A DNA stretch of 64,000 nt from Paucimonas sp. (GTDB taxonomy: Bacteria > Pseudomonadota > Gammaproteobacteria > Pseudomonadales > Pseudomonadaceae): the NCBI GenBank assembly GCA_031253995.1, contig JAIRVG010000009.1, positions 1-64,000 of the forward strand, in the 5' to 3' direction. The position numbers and the translations under genes are program-made. The notes below the pieces were generated by a model, which had not been told where the DNA came from, made no database searches, and was given only the letters and a program-made list of their open reading frames with translations. This document shows, one piece after another, positions 19,346 to 27,718 of the stretch. Position 1 is the stretch's first letter, and every line of letters starts with the position of its first letter.

Positions 19346-19786
19346 ATGTCCTACCGAGCGCGTCGTCGCGAACTGAAGGTGTCCCCGAAAATGCTGCCGT
19401 TGATCGTCGGCGTCGCCCTGGGCCTGTGGCTCGGCTTCGTCGCCATCGGCCTGACCTTGTGGGGGGCCTGGCAACTGCTGCCGCAGGTGCGCGAACCGGT
19501 GACCGCGGCCCTCAGCCAGCCGCTCGTGCCCCCGCCTGCCCCGACAACCCCGCGCCAGCCGCCGGCGGCCCGGATGCCGGGTGCATCCGAACAGTCGCCC
19601 GAGCAGAATCACATGTTCGAGCAATACCAGCAGGCGCTGCAGACCCAGCAGATCCAGGACGCGGAAGACCGTGCCGAGGAAAACCTGCGCAACCTGTCCA
19701 GCCCGCGCTGCCAGTTCTGGCTGCAGCAGAACCGCACCGCACCGACCGAGAAAAGCCGGGCCAATGTCCTTGAATTCTGCCGTTGA
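19346..19786 (+). CDS. Single-pass membrane hypothetical protein
   Basis: A 146-residue protein with one transmembrane helix at about 17-45 (MLPLIVGVALGLWLGFVAIGLTLWG) after a basic N-terminus. A Pro-rich linker (PPPAPTTPRQPPAA) and a Gln/Glu-rich helical C-terminal domain follow, the latter containing two cysteines near the end (SPRCQFWLQ and LEFCR). A perfect AGGAGG lies 5 bases before the ATG. One base separates its stop from the start of the next gene, so the two are co-transcribed and probably translationally coupled. No function recognised. Confidence 0.82.
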   Translation: MSYRARRRELKVSPKMLPLIVGVALGLWLGFVAIGLTLWGAWQLLPQVREPVTAALSQPLVPPPAPTTPRQPPAARMPGASEQSPEQNHMFEQYQQALQTQQIQDAEDRAEENLRNLSSPRCQFWLQQNRTAPTEKSRANVLEFCR

Positions 19787-19787
19787 A

Positions 19788-20264
19788 ATGAACAAGACCG
19801 AATTGCTGCAGGCCATCATCGAACGCCTGGGGGTGGACCTGGACATCCTCCAGCGCGCCGCGCAGACCGCCTATGAGACAGCCACGGCGGAAGAGAACAT
19901 CGCCGAGAACAAGTACGACACCCTGAGCCTGGAAGCGTCCTACCTGGCGACAGGCCAGGCCCGACGCATGGAGGAGATCCGTCAGGCACGGGCGGCGTAC
20001 CTGCAACTGAACCTGCGGGATTTCGATCCGGGAGTGGGGGTTCAGGTGAGCAACCTGGTATTGCTGGAGGATGAAGCGGGGAACCGGCAGCGGGTGTTCA
20101 TCGGGCCGGAAGCGGCCGGGCTGAAGATTGGCGAAGGGGCCGGACTGGTGACGGTGATTACCCCGCGCTCGCCCTTGGGGCAGCAGTTGCTGGGCAAGGC
20201 CGAGGGAGATGAGGTGGACCTGGGTGGCGGGCGGCAGGTGCTTGAGATCCTGTCCATCGAGTAG
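19788..20264 (+). CDS. GreA/GreB C-terminal-domain protein
   Basis: A 158-residue protein. An N-terminal helical hairpin (residues 1-70) carries acidic residues (AEENIAENKYD). The FKBP-like C-terminal fold of GreA/GreB/Rnk factors follows (residues about 85-158: VLLEDEAGNRQRVFIGPEAAG, GLVTVITPRSPLGQQLLGKAEGDEVDL). It is shaped like a Gre factor and may enter the RNA polymerase secondary channel. The acidic tip and spacing differ from GreA, so the function is not certain. It starts one base after the upstream membrane-protein gene. Confidence 0.75.
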   Translation: MNKTELLQAIIERLGVDLDILQRAAQTAYETATAEENIAENKYDTLSLEASYLATGQARRMEEIRQARAAYLQLNLRDFDPGVGVQVSNLVLLEDEAGNRQRVFIGPEAAGLKIGEGAGLVTVITPRSPLGQQLLGKAEGDEVDLGGGRQVLEILSIE

Positions 20265-20284
20265 GCGCGTGGCTTGCCCGCAAA

Positions 20285-20330
20285 GGGCCGCAAAGCGGCC
20301 CCAACCCTGCTCATCGCTGGCTTGCCAGCG
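20285..20330. repeat. REP-type element running into the LysR stop
   Basis: GGGCCGC-AAA-GCGGCCC (20285-20301) is a perfect hairpin between the convergent genes. It is followed by TCATCGCTGGCTTGCCAGCG, the same REP core found in the inverted pair at 50530-50629. The second part overlaps the last codons and stop of the LysR gene at 20311. Confidence 0.7.
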
Positions 20331-21246
20331 CATCGAACTGCCGGTCCAGCCCCTGCTCCCTGAACCGCTCCATCACGAAATCCACGAACACCCGGGTCTT
20401 CCCCGGCAACAGCTTGTGCTGCGCGTAGTACAGCGAAATGTTCCCGTCATCCACATACCAGTCCGGCAACACCCGCGACAGGCTCCCCCGCTGCAGATAA
20501 GGCACGGCAAACGGCATGCTCACCAGCGCCACGCCCAGCCCCTGCTCCGCCGCCGCGCAGGCAGCCTCGGAGTCGGTCATGGTCATGCGCTGGCGCAAGG
20601 CCAGGGGCCGCTGCTCCCCGGCCCGGCTGGTCAGCGGCCAGGAACGCACCCGCCCGGTCTGCGGTGAGCGAATCAGGATCCCGTCCGCCTTGGCCAGGTC
20701 CTCCGGCTGCTGCGGCACGCCGCACCCCTCAAGGTAACCAGGCGAGGCCACCAGCACCCGGTGCGCCGGTGCCAGCTTGCGTGCCACCACCCCGGGCGGC
20801 AGGTCGAAACCTCCGCCGATGGCCGCATCGAATCCTTGGGCAATCAGGTCGACCTGACGGTTATCGAAATGCCAGTCCGGCGTGATCGCCGGAAAACGCC
20901 GCAGGAACTCGCCCAGCAGCGGCAGGATATAAAGACGACCGAACACCGTGCCCATGCTCACCTTCAGCGTCCCGGCCGGCTGCCCTTCGATACTGGCGAT
21001 ATTGGCCACGGCATGCTGGATGGTCTGGAAGCTGTCGCGCACCTCGGTCAGGAAGCACTGTCCCGCCTCCGTCAGGGTCAGGCTGCGGGTGCTGCGCTGG
21101 AACAGGCGCACGCCCAGCCGCGCTTCCAGGCCGGCGACATTCTTGCCCACCGCTGCCGGGGTGAGGCTCAGGCGCCGGGCCGCCTCGGCGAAGCTGCCGA
21201 CTTCGGCGCTGCGTAAAAAGCACTCTATGCTGCTGAAGGTTTCCAT
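20311..21246 (-). CDS. LysR-family transcriptional regulator
   Basis: A 311-residue LTTR of the CrgA/AaeR-like group. The helix-turn-helix is at residues 5-60 (FLRSAEVGSFAEAARRLSLTPAAVGKNVAGLE). The effector domain is of usual length and ends in VDFVMERFREQGLDRQF. The final residues ALASQR and the stop are encoded by a REP sequence. It is divergent from the SDR gene at 21371 and likely controls it. ATG at 21246 is chosen (METFSSIECFL); ATG 21258 is an alternative. Confidence 0.9.
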   Translation of the reverse strand: METFSSIECFLRSAEVGSFAEAARRLSLTPAAVGKNVAGLEARLGVRLFQRSTRSLTLTEAGQCFLTEVRDSFQTIQHAVANIASIEGQPAGTLKVSMGTVFGRLYILPLLGEFLRRFPAITPDWHFDNRQVDLIAQGFDAAIGGGFDLPPGVVARKLAPAHRVLVASPGYLEGCGVPQQPEDLAKADGILIRSPQTGRVRSWPLTSRAGEQRPLALRQRMTMTDSEAACAAAEQGLGVALVSMPFAVPYLQRGSLSRVLPDWYVDDGNISLYYAQHKLLPGKTRVFVDFVMERFREQGLDRQFDALASQR

Positions 21247-21256
21247 GAGGGATTCC

Positions 21257-21269
21257 AAACCAATGGTTT
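21257..21269. promoter_or_regulatory. Palindrome at a LysR/SDR divergent promoter
   Basis: AAACCA-A-TGGTTT is a perfect 13-base palindrome just upstream of the LysR start and about 100 bases upstream of the SDR start. Its place between divergent genes makes it a candidate operator, but it overlaps the LysR translation start region and no T-N11-A motif was confirmed. Confidence 0.35.
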
Positions 21270-21370
21270 ATTCAGACTATAGCGATTAGTGGATTATCAG
21301 GAAGCAATCGTCGCTCGATACTGGGCCCCATCCACAAGGCACCCGCCTTGTCCTTTCAGGAGCATCAGCA

Positions 21371-22120
21371 ATGTCAAATCAACAGAACCTCAGCGGCAAA
21401 GTGGCACTGGTCCAGGGCGGCTCGCGCGGTATCGGCGCAGCCATCGTCAAGCGCCTGGCCGAACAAGGCGCCGCCGTCGCCTTCACCTACGTCAGCTCGC
21501 AGGCCGGCGCCGAACAGCTGCAGAACGAAATTCGCCAGAACGGCGGCAAGGCCCTGGCCGTCAAGGCCGACAGCGCCGACGCCACAGCAGTACAGAAAGC
21601 CGTCGATCTGACGGTGGAGGAGTTCGGCGGCCTGGATATCCTGGTGAACAACGCCGGCGTACTGGCCATCGGCGACATCGCCGAATTCAGCCTGGACGAC
21701 TTCGACCGCACCGTGGCGGTCAACGTGCGCAGCGTCTTCGTCGCCACCCAGGCCGCCGTGCGCCACATGGGCCAGGGCGGACGCATCATCAACATCGGCA
21801 GCACCAACGCCGAGCGCATGCCCTTCGCCGGCGGCGCCACCTACGCCATGAGCAAATCGGCACTGGTGGGCCTGACCCGTGGCCTGGCCCGCGACCTCGG
21901 CCCGCGCGGCATCACCATCAACAACGTGCAACCCGGCCCGGTGGACACCGACATGAACCCGGCCAACAGCGATTTCGCCGAGAGCCTGATGGGACTGATG
22001 GCAGTCGGCCGCTACGGTCACGTCGAGGAAATCGCCAGCTTCGTCGCCTACCTGGCGGGCCCGGAAGCCGCCTACATCACCGGCGCCAGCCTGACCATCG
22101 ACGGTGGCTTCGCCGCCTGA
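21371..22120 (+). CDS. Short-chain dehydrogenase/reductase (FabG-like)
   Basis: A 249-residue classical SDR. The nucleotide motif GGSRGIGAA is at about 15-23, NNAGV near 90, the catalytic Ser in IINIGSTNAE, and YxxxK is YAMSK. PGPVDTDMNP and the C-terminal ASLTIDGGF are standard. Cofactor preference is probably NADPH, judging from serine and arginine near the first glycine motif. It is not in a fatty-acid cluster, so a role in detoxification or secondary metabolism is as likely as fatty-acid synthesis. Controlled, by position, by the divergent LysR gene. Confidence 0.9.
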   Translation: MSNQQNLSGKVALVQGGSRGIGAAIVKRLAEQGAAVAFTYVSSQAGAEQLQNEIRQNGGKALAVKADSADATAVQKAVDLTVEEFGGLDILVNNAGVLAIGDIAEFSLDDFDRTVAVNVRSVFVATQAAVRHMGQGGRIINIGSTNAERMPFAGGATYAMSKSALVGLTRGLARDLGPRGITINNVQPGPVDTDMNPANSDFAESLMGLMAVGRYGHVEEIASFVAYLAGPEAAYITGASLTIDGGFAA

Positions 22121-22124
22121 TGGC

Positions 22125-23003
22125 CTACCGCGCCGCCAGCTGTTTCTCCAGTAACTGGATGAAAGCACTGGCGGCCGGCGTCGGCTTTTTCGACCAGATG
22201 GCATACAGGTGCCGAACCGGCGCATCACTCACCGGCAGCACCGCAACCCGCTCGAAACCGGTAGCGATTCGCTCCGCCACCAGGCCAAGGGCCAGGCCGC
22301 GCTGGACGAACTTCTCGATCAGCCGGGTGGTACCCACCTCGAACTGCACCCGATGACGCAAGCCGGCGGCGGCGAAGGCCTCGTCGGTCTGGCGCCGGGC
22401 GCCGGTGCCGGCCTGGAAATCCACCAGGGGCTGCTCTTCCAGGTCCGCCAGGGACAAGCGCTTGTGGATAACCAGGGGATGCGCCGGCGGCAACACGGCC
22501 ATCAGTTCTTCCTTGGCCAGCAGGCGCCATTCGACACCGTCCAGCGATTCACCCGGCCAGACGCCGATGAACGCCACGTCCAGGCGCCGCTCGCGCACAT
22601 CGCCGATCATCGCTTCGCTCTTGCCCTGCAACCAGCGGATATCCACCTGCGGGTACTGATGGTGGAAGCCGGCCAGCAGGTCGACCAGGTCCAGTTCCGT
22701 CAGCGAACTGATCTCGCCAATGGACAGCCGCCCGCGCAACTCGCCACAGGCCGCCGCCACTTCATCGGCAATGCGCCGCGCCGCCTCCAGCGCGGTACGC
22801 GCGCTGGGCACGAAGGCCTCCCCCGCCGCCGTCAGGCGCACCCAGCGTGAACTGCGCTCGAACAACGGCACTCCAAGCTGTTCTTCCAGGCGGGCAATCT
22901 GATGGCTGAGGGCCGACTGCACCACATGGCAACGCTCGGCAGCACGGGTGAAGCTGCCGGTTTCGGCCACGGCCAGGGCGTACTCGATCTGTTTCAGGTT
23001 CAT
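22125..23003 (-). CDS. LysR-family transcriptional regulator
   Basis: A 292-residue LTTR. The helix-turn-helix at residues 3-60 reads YALAVAETGSFTRAAERCHVVQSALSHQIARLE. The effector domain follows, with typical AVLPPAHPL and GLALGLVAERI segments. The stop lies 4 bases from the convergent SDR stop. It is divergent from the MFS gene at 23107 across about 100 bases and probably regulates it. Confidence 0.92.
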   Translation of the reverse strand: MNLKQIEYALAVAETGSFTRAAERCHVVQSALSHQIARLEEQLGVPLFERSSRWVRLTAAGEAFVPSARTALEAARRIADEVAAACGELRGRLSIGEISSLTELDLVDLLAGFHHQYPQVDIRWLQGKSEAMIGDVRERRLDVAFIGVWPGESLDGVEWRLLAKEELMAVLPPAHPLVIHKRLSLADLEEQPLVDFQAGTGARRQTDEAFAAAGLRHRVQFEVGTTRLIEKFVQRGLALGLVAERIATGFERVAVLPVSDAPVRHLYAIWSKKPTPAASAFIQLLEKQLAAR

Positions 23004-23106
23004 TGATCCATCTGTTTCAGAGATTGATTGGATGAAAACGATGCGTTGGCGTCATCCTAGCGCTTTTCCCATACTGCCCGCCTCACCCCACTGAATGGAG
23101 ACGGCC

Positions 23107-24294
23107 ATGACCGCCACGCCTCCCCTGAGCCGCGCCCTGATCCTGCTGATGGCCACCGCCGTCGGCCTGGCGGTGGCCAGCAACTACTATGCGCAACCGC
23201 TGCTGCACAGCATCGCCGAGCACTTCGGCCTGAGCACCGCCAGCGCCGGCGGAATCGTCATCGCCGCGCAACTGAGCTACGGCGCCGGGCTATTGTTGTT
23301 GGCGCCGCTGGGCGACCTGTTCGAACAACGCCGGCTGATCGTCAGCATGATTTCCATCGCCACCCTCGGCCTGTTGATAAGTGCCTTCGCCCCCAGCCTG
23401 CCGTGGCTGTTGCTGGGCACCACGCTGACCGGGCTGTTCTCGGTGGTGGCCCAGGTGCTGGTGCCGATGGCCGCCGGACTCAGCGATCCCGCCGAACGCG
23501 GGCGGGTGGTCGGCACGCTGATGGGCGGGCTGCTGCTGGGCATCCTGCTGGCCCGTACCGCCGCCGGCTTCATGGCCAGCCTTGGCGACTGGCGCAGCAT
23601 CTACCTGCTCGCCGCCGGCCTGATGGCCCTCAGCGCCCTGGCCCTGTGGCGTGCCTTGCCACAGCGGCGGCAACATGCCGGGCTGGCCTATCCGGCGCTG
23701 ATCGGTTCGGTGTTCCGTCTGTTCGCCGAAGAGCCGGTGCTGCGCCTGCGCTCGTTGCTCGGGGCATTTTCCTTCTGCCTGTTCGCCTTGTTCTGGACGC
23801 CGCTGGCGTTCCTGCTGAAGGCCGAGCCCTACAACTATTCCGACGGCGTGATCGGCCTGTTCGGCCTCGCCGGTGCCGCCGGTGCGCTGGCGGCCAACTG
23901 GGGCGGGCGCCTGGCCGACCGCGGCAAGGGCGCCCAGGGCACCACCTTCGGCCTGCTCGCGCTGATGCTGTCGTGGGTCCCCCTGGCCTTTGCCCCGACT
24001 TCACTGGCAGCACTGCTGATCGGCGTATTGCTGCTCGACCTGGCGGTGCAACTGGTGCATGTCAGCAACCAGAACGCGGTGATCGCCCTGCGCCCGGAAG
24101 CACGCAACCGCCTCAACGCCGGCTACATCACCTGCTACTTCATCGGCGGCGCGACGGGCTCGCTGCTCAGCACCCAGCTGTTCCAGCACTGGGGCTGGAA
24201 CGCCATCGTCATCGCCGGCCTGGGCCTCGGCGCGGTCGCCCTGCTGACCTGGCGGCTGGCGGGTAGAAAAGTGATGGAAGTCAGAACCGTCTGA
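23107..24294 (+). CDS. MFS transporter (drug/sugar efflux type)
   Basis: A 395-residue major facilitator protein with 12 hydrophobic helices. The signature between helices 2 and 3 is degenerate (PLGDLFEQRRLIV), and the second half repeats it as GGRLADRGKGAQ. The group resembles the YnfM/NepI-like exporters. The start at 23107 is preferred because GGAG lies 7-8 bases before it; ATG 23095 is in frame. The substrate is unknown. The divergent LysR gene suggests induction by an effector that is probably a substrate. Confidence 0.87.
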   Translation: MTATPPLSRALILLMATAVGLAVASNYYAQPLLHSIAEHFGLSTASAGGIVIAAQLSYGAGLLLLAPLGDLFEQRRLIVSMISIATLGLLISAFAPSLPWLLLGTTLTGLFSVVAQVLVPMAAGLSDPAERGRVVGTLMGGLLLGILLARTAAGFMASLGDWRSIYLLAAGLMALSALALWRALPQRRQHAGLAYPALIGSVFRLFAEEPVLRLRSLLGAFSFCLFALFWTPLAFLLKAEPYNYSDGVIGLFGLAGAAGALAANWGGRLADRGKGAQGTTFGLLALMLSWVPLAFAPTSLAALLIGVLLLDLAVQLVHVSNQNAVIALRPEARNRLNAGYITCYFIGGATGSLLSTQLFQHWGWNAIVIAGLGLGAVALLTWRLAGRKVMEVRTV

Positions 24295-24392
24295 CAGACG
24301 TCCTACCCTCCGTCGCCTGGCGATTGACTTGGGGATATCCGGAGCGCTCATTAGGGATTGGTCAAAAAGCCCTCTCAACCTGGATAACCCCT

Positions 24393-24776
24393 ATGACAAG
24401 ACTCACCGTTCAGTCCGGCGATTTCTTGCAAGGTGAAGGCGAGTACCGCAATGGATCGCTCACACTCAAGACCGCCACCAGCCCCTCGCCGGGCGAAAGG
24501 ATCGCGCTCTCCCGCATCAAGGACATGAAAGTCGCCAACCAGGAAACCAGTCGCAACATCAGCAGCGCCCTTGGCTGGGGCGTGGCCGGCTGCCTGATGG
24601 CCGGCCCCCTGGGTTTGCTCGCCGGCCTCTGGCTGGGCAGCAAGGACGAGGAAATCACCTTCCTCGCCACCTTCAAGGATGGCCGCAAGCTGTTGGCGGT
24701 CACCGATGGCAAGACCTGGTCGAAACTGGATGGCAACTGGCGCAGCCGCACCCAGAAGCAGCCAGCGAAATCCTGA
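24393..24776 (+). CDS. Conserved hypothetical protein with a Gly-rich hydrophobic segment
   Basis: A 127-residue protein of unknown function. Residues 1-45 look like a small beta-rich domain (RLTVQSGDFLQGEGEYRNGS). Residues 58-83 form a Gly/Ala-rich hydrophobic stretch (ALGWGVAGCLMAGPLGLLAGLWLGS) of the kind seen in glycine-zipper proteins. A short beta-like region follows (ITFLATFKDGRKLLAV). No signal peptide. No clear RBS is visible before the ATG at 24393, so the start is less certain. It stands alone between the MFS gene and the TonB receptor. Confidence 0.7.
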   Translation: MTRLTVQSGDFLQGEGEYRNGSLTLKTATSPSPGERIALSRIKDMKVANQETSRNISSALGWGVAGCLMAGPLGLLAGLWLGSKDEEITFLATFKDGRKLLAVTDGKTWSKLDGNWRSRTQKQPAKS

Positions 24777-25016
24777 TTTCCGGCATCACCCGCTCGTTCC
24801 CTCAGATACGAATCTATTGCAATTGGGGCACCGCAACGCGGTCGCCCCTGCTAAGATTGCGCCCGCGCTCCGGCGCCCGCTGGCGCAACGCCAGTAGCCT
24901 CTTGCACTTGCGCGCCCTTTTTGCGCCTTCCTGTCGCCGTACCGGGCTTTCAGCTTCGGGGTAGCTGCCGACTCATAACGGCGCGCCCGCTGCGGGCCCT
25001 CAAGGAGTTTTGCCGC

Positions 25017-27182
25017 ATGTCCCTGCAACGCCCTCGCCTGCCCCTCAGCCTGCTCACGGTCGGCCTGACCCTGGGCACCCCGCATGCCTTCGCCGAAAGC
25101 AGCGTCACCCTTGCCCCGGTCACGGTTTCCGACAGCTGGAGCGATGGCTACCAGCCGCGCCAGGCCCAGGTCGCCGGTTTCACCTCCGCACCGCTGCTGG
25201 ACACCCCGGCCTCGGTGTCGGTGTTCACCGAACAGTTGCTGCAGGACCGCCAGGTGCGCCTGCTCAGCGAAGTGCTGCAGAGCGACGCTTCGGTGGGCGA
25301 GTCCTACGCGCCGATCGGCTACTACGAGAACTTCAATGTGCGCGGCTTCAGCCTCGACGCGGCGCACAGCTACAAGGTCAACGGCCAGACCATCACCGGC
25401 GAACAGAACGTGGCGCTGGAGAACAAGCAGCAGGTGGAACTGCTCAAGGGCCTGTCCGGCCTGCAGAGCGGCGTGTCCGAGCCCGGCGGGGTGATCAACT
25501 ACGTGACCAAGCGCCCGGAAGACGTGCGTTCGGTGACGGTCTCCGGCAGTGCCGAGGGTGAGCGCTATATCGCCACCGACCTCGGCGGCTGGTTCGGCAG
25601 CGAGCGTCAGTTCGGCCTGCGCGCCAACCTGGCCCATGAGGACATCCGCAGCTACGTCGACCATGCCGACGGCAAGCGCGACTTCGCCTCCCTGGCCTTC
25701 GACTGGCAGATGAGCCCGAATGCCCTGCTGCAACTGGACGTCGAGTACCAGACCCGCGAGCAGTATTCGGTACCGGGCTACCAGTTGCTCGGCGGCACCG
25801 CCCTGCCCCATGGCGTCGATCCGAAGGACCGCCTGGCCTGGCAGGACTGGGCGAGGCCGGTGAAGTCGGATTCGCTGAACCTGGGCGGGCGCTTCGAGTA
25901 TCGCTTCAACGAGGCGTGGACCGGGGCGTTGAGTGCGTCGCGCAGCCGGGTGGTGATCGATGACTACAGTTCGTTTGCGTGGGGGTGCTACTACACCAGC
26001 GATTGCCCAGGCCTGGGCAACACCTTCAGCCCCAACGGCGATTACGACATCTATGACTTCCGCAGTCCTGATGACACCCGGCGTACCGATGAAGCACAGG
26101 CAACGTTGAACGGACGCTTCGATGCGCTGGGTGTCAGCCATGAACTGACCGTCGGCACCAGCGCGCAGCGCCGTACTCTGGACCAGCGCCCGATGTTCAA
26201 CGAGATCACCAGCCTGATTTCGGAGCAGCCGAACATCTATCAGGACACCCCCGCTGTCCTGCCATCCGACAAGACGCCCGGCCACACCGAACGCCGTCTC
26301 GACAGCCGCCAGTACGGCCTGTTCTTCAACGACCGGATCAGCTTCACCGAGCAGTGGCAAACCGTGATCGGTGCCCGTATGGTGCGCCTGGATGAGGCCG
26401 CGTTCGACCAGGACGGCAATTCGCTGCGGCATACCCGCCAGTACGAACTGCTGCCCAATGCCGCACTGATCTACAAGCCGCGTCCGGATATCTCCCTCTA
26501 CACCAGCTACAGCAAGGGCCTGTCCGCCGGTGGCGCGGCACCATGGTTCGCCGCCAACAACCAGGACATCCTCGCCCCGACCACCTCGCACCAGATCGAA
26601 CTGGGCATCAAGCGTGACTGGCAGCGCATGAGCTTCAGTGCCGCGCTGTTCCAGTTGCGCCAAGCCTACCAGTACGCGCAGCCGGATGGCGCCGGCGGCT
26701 TCACCTATGTGCAGCAGGGCCAACAGAAGAATATCGGCCTGGAGCTTGGCGCCAGCGGCTGGGTGACGTCCGACCTGCAGATCAACGCCAGCGCCGCGGC
26801 AACCCGCGCCCGGGTCAAGGACAGCGGCACCGACGCCTACGACGACCACCAGGCCATCAATGTCCCGCGCCTGCGTGCGGCGTTGCAGGCGGACTACAGC
26901 ATCCCCGGCGTGCCCGGCCTGGCCCTGCTCGGCGGCATGCGCTACAGCGCGAGCAAGTACGCCAACCAGGAAGGGACGGTGGAAGTCGGTGGCTACACCG
27001 TGTTCGATGTGGGCAGCCGGTATCGCACGCGGATCGGCGGGTATGACACGGTGCTGCGGCTGACGGTGGATAACGTCTTCGACAAGCGCGACTGGCGGGA
27101 TGTGGGGGATTACCTGGGGGACAACTATCTGTTCCAGGGCGCGCCGCGGACGGCTCGGGTGTCGGCTTCGGTCAGCTTCTGA
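25017..27182 (+). CDS. TonB-dependent siderophore receptor
   Basis: A 721-residue outer-membrane receptor. The signal peptide covers residues about 1-26 (LSLLTVGLTLGTPHAFA). A plug domain follows (TPASVSVFTEQLLQDR...NFNVRGFSLD...LLKGLSGLQSGVSEPGGVINYVTKRP), then a 22-stranded barrel ending in aromatic F (SASVSF). No N-terminal STN signalling domain is present, so it is a plain importer of the FhuA/FoxA/FiuA group rather than a transducer. AAGGAG lies about 10 bases before the ATG. No siderophore biosynthesis gene or sigma factor is adjacent. The xenosiderophore cannot be predicted. Only a weak Fur-box-like match exists upstream. Confidence 0.92.
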   Translation: MSLQRPRLPLSLLTVGLTLGTPHAFAESSVTLAPVTVSDSWSDGYQPRQAQVAGFTSAPLLDTPASVSVFTEQLLQDRQVRLLSEVLQSDASVGESYAPIGYYENFNVRGFSLDAAHSYKVNGQTITGEQNVALENKQQVELLKGLSGLQSGVSEPGGVINYVTKRPEDVRSVTVSGSAEGERYIATDLGGWFGSERQFGLRANLAHEDIRSYVDHADGKRDFASLAFDWQMSPNALLQLDVEYQTREQYSVPGYQLLGGTALPHGVDPKDRLAWQDWARPVKSDSLNLGGRFEYRFNEAWTGALSASRSRVVIDDYSSFAWGCYYTSDCPGLGNTFSPNGDYDIYDFRSPDDTRRTDEAQATLNGRFDALGVSHELTVGTSAQRRTLDQRPMFNEITSLISEQPNIYQDTPAVLPSDKTPGHTERRLDSRQYGLFFNDRISFTEQWQTVIGARMVRLDEAAFDQDGNSLRHTRQYELLPNAALIYKPRPDISLYTSYSKGLSAGGAAPWFAANNQDILAPTTSHQIELGIKRDWQRMSFSAALFQLRQAYQYAQPDGAGGFTYVQQGQQKNIGLELGASGWVTSDLQINASAAATRARVKDSGTDAYDDHQAINVPRLRAALQADYSIPGVPGLALLGGMRYSASKYANQEGTVEVGGYTVFDVGSRYRTRIGGYDTVLRLTVDNVFDKRDWRDVGDYLGDNYLFQGAPRTARVSASVSF

Positions 27183-27205
27183 GGGTTGCGGGGCTGACAC
27201 GAACT

Positions 27206-27235
27206 TTGTGGGATCCGGTAGACCCGATCCCACAA
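27206..27235. repeat. REP-like hairpin after the TonB receptor
   Basis: TTGTGGGATC and GATCCCACAA form a 10-base inverted repeat around a 10-base loop. It is a relative of the perfect hairpin at 1230-1261, sharing TGTGGGATC and CCCGATCCCACA. It may stabilise the 3' end of the receptor mRNA. It lacks a T-run. Confidence 0.65.
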
Positions 27236-27276
27236 GGTCATCGTCAGCTATGCAGTAGTGTGTTGGGCCAGAATGC

Positions 27277-27314
27277 AAAAAGCCCCCGGAAACTCATCGT
27301 TTCCAGGGGCTTTT
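27277..27314 (-). terminator. Terminator of tRNA-Ser
   Basis: AAAAAGCCCCCGGAAAC, loop TCATC, then GTTTCCAGGGGCTTTT forms a strong stem with one bulge. Read on the minus strand it ends in a T-run, 15 bases after the tRNA 3' end. Confidence 0.87.
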
Positions 27315-27328
27315 CGGTACATCGAAAG

Positions 27329-27418
27329 TGGCGGTGAAGAAGGGATTCGAACCCTTGATACAGTTTCCTGTATACACACTTTCCAGGCGTGCTCCTTCAA
27401 CCGCTCGGACACTTCACC
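27329..27418 (-). tRNA. tRNA-Ser (GGA)
   Basis: The minus strand starts GGTGAAGTGTCCGAGCGG and ends CTTCTTCACCGCCA, a full acceptor stem with encoded CCA. The anticodon loop CTGGAAA gives anticodon GGA. A long variable arm (TGTATACAGGAAACTGTATC) confirms the class II serine tRNA. Length is 90 bases. Confidence 0.96.
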
Positions 27419-27455
27419 GGATCTCTTCAAGCCTTTCAGCCTGTCGAGGCGCGCT

Positions 27456-27484
27456 AATTTAGTCGAAACCTTTTCACTTGGCAA
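27456..27484 (-). promoter_or_regulatory. Sigma-70 promoter of tRNA-Ser
   Basis: On the minus strand TTGCCA (27484..27479), a 17-base spacer and TAAATT (27461..27456) are followed by AGCGCGCC, a GC-rich discriminator like that of tRNA-Glu and deaD. The tRNA 5' end is about 38 bases downstream. Confidence 0.75.
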
Positions 27485-27718
27485 AGGTTTTTTTCAGAAT
27501 TTTCAAATATTTATGCCGAAGCCCGGAAAACCCCGGCAGGCCATGGCGTTTTGGCCATTCTGTAGCGTGCTTTGCCCACCTTTGCCACCTCGCGCACGCA
27601 GTACAAGGCCGACAGCCCCATCGGTGACCGCCTGGTCAGTCATCGTGCTTTACCTGACCGCAGCGGCTGGGTAACGTCTTGCCACTTCCTCGCCACTTCT
27701 CCTATAAGGAATCCCGTC
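27485..27718. other. Intergenic region before the crotonase gene
   Basis: Upstream of the tRNA-Ser promoter there is an AT-rich stretch (27485-27515), possibly an UP element. The rest shows no gene with a ribosome-binding site. The crotonase RBS (TAAGGA) is at about 27705-27710. I see no operator or RNA structure that I can support here. Confidence 0.5.

Noticed and set aside
24805..24830. Possible Fur box upstream of the TonB-dependent receptor (GATACGAATCTATTGCAAT)
   Set aside because: Only a partial match to GATAATGATAATCATTATC and about 190 bases from the start codon; too weak to annotate, though iron control is likely for such a receptor.
24786..27278. 830-codon open frame opposite the TonB-dependent receptor
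   Set aside because: Same GC artefact; no domain or start signal, and the sense frame has a full plug and barrel.
27572..27718. Upstream extension of the crotonase gene
   Set aside because: The extra 49 residues have no family similarity and the RBS TAAGGA lies directly before the ATG at 27719.
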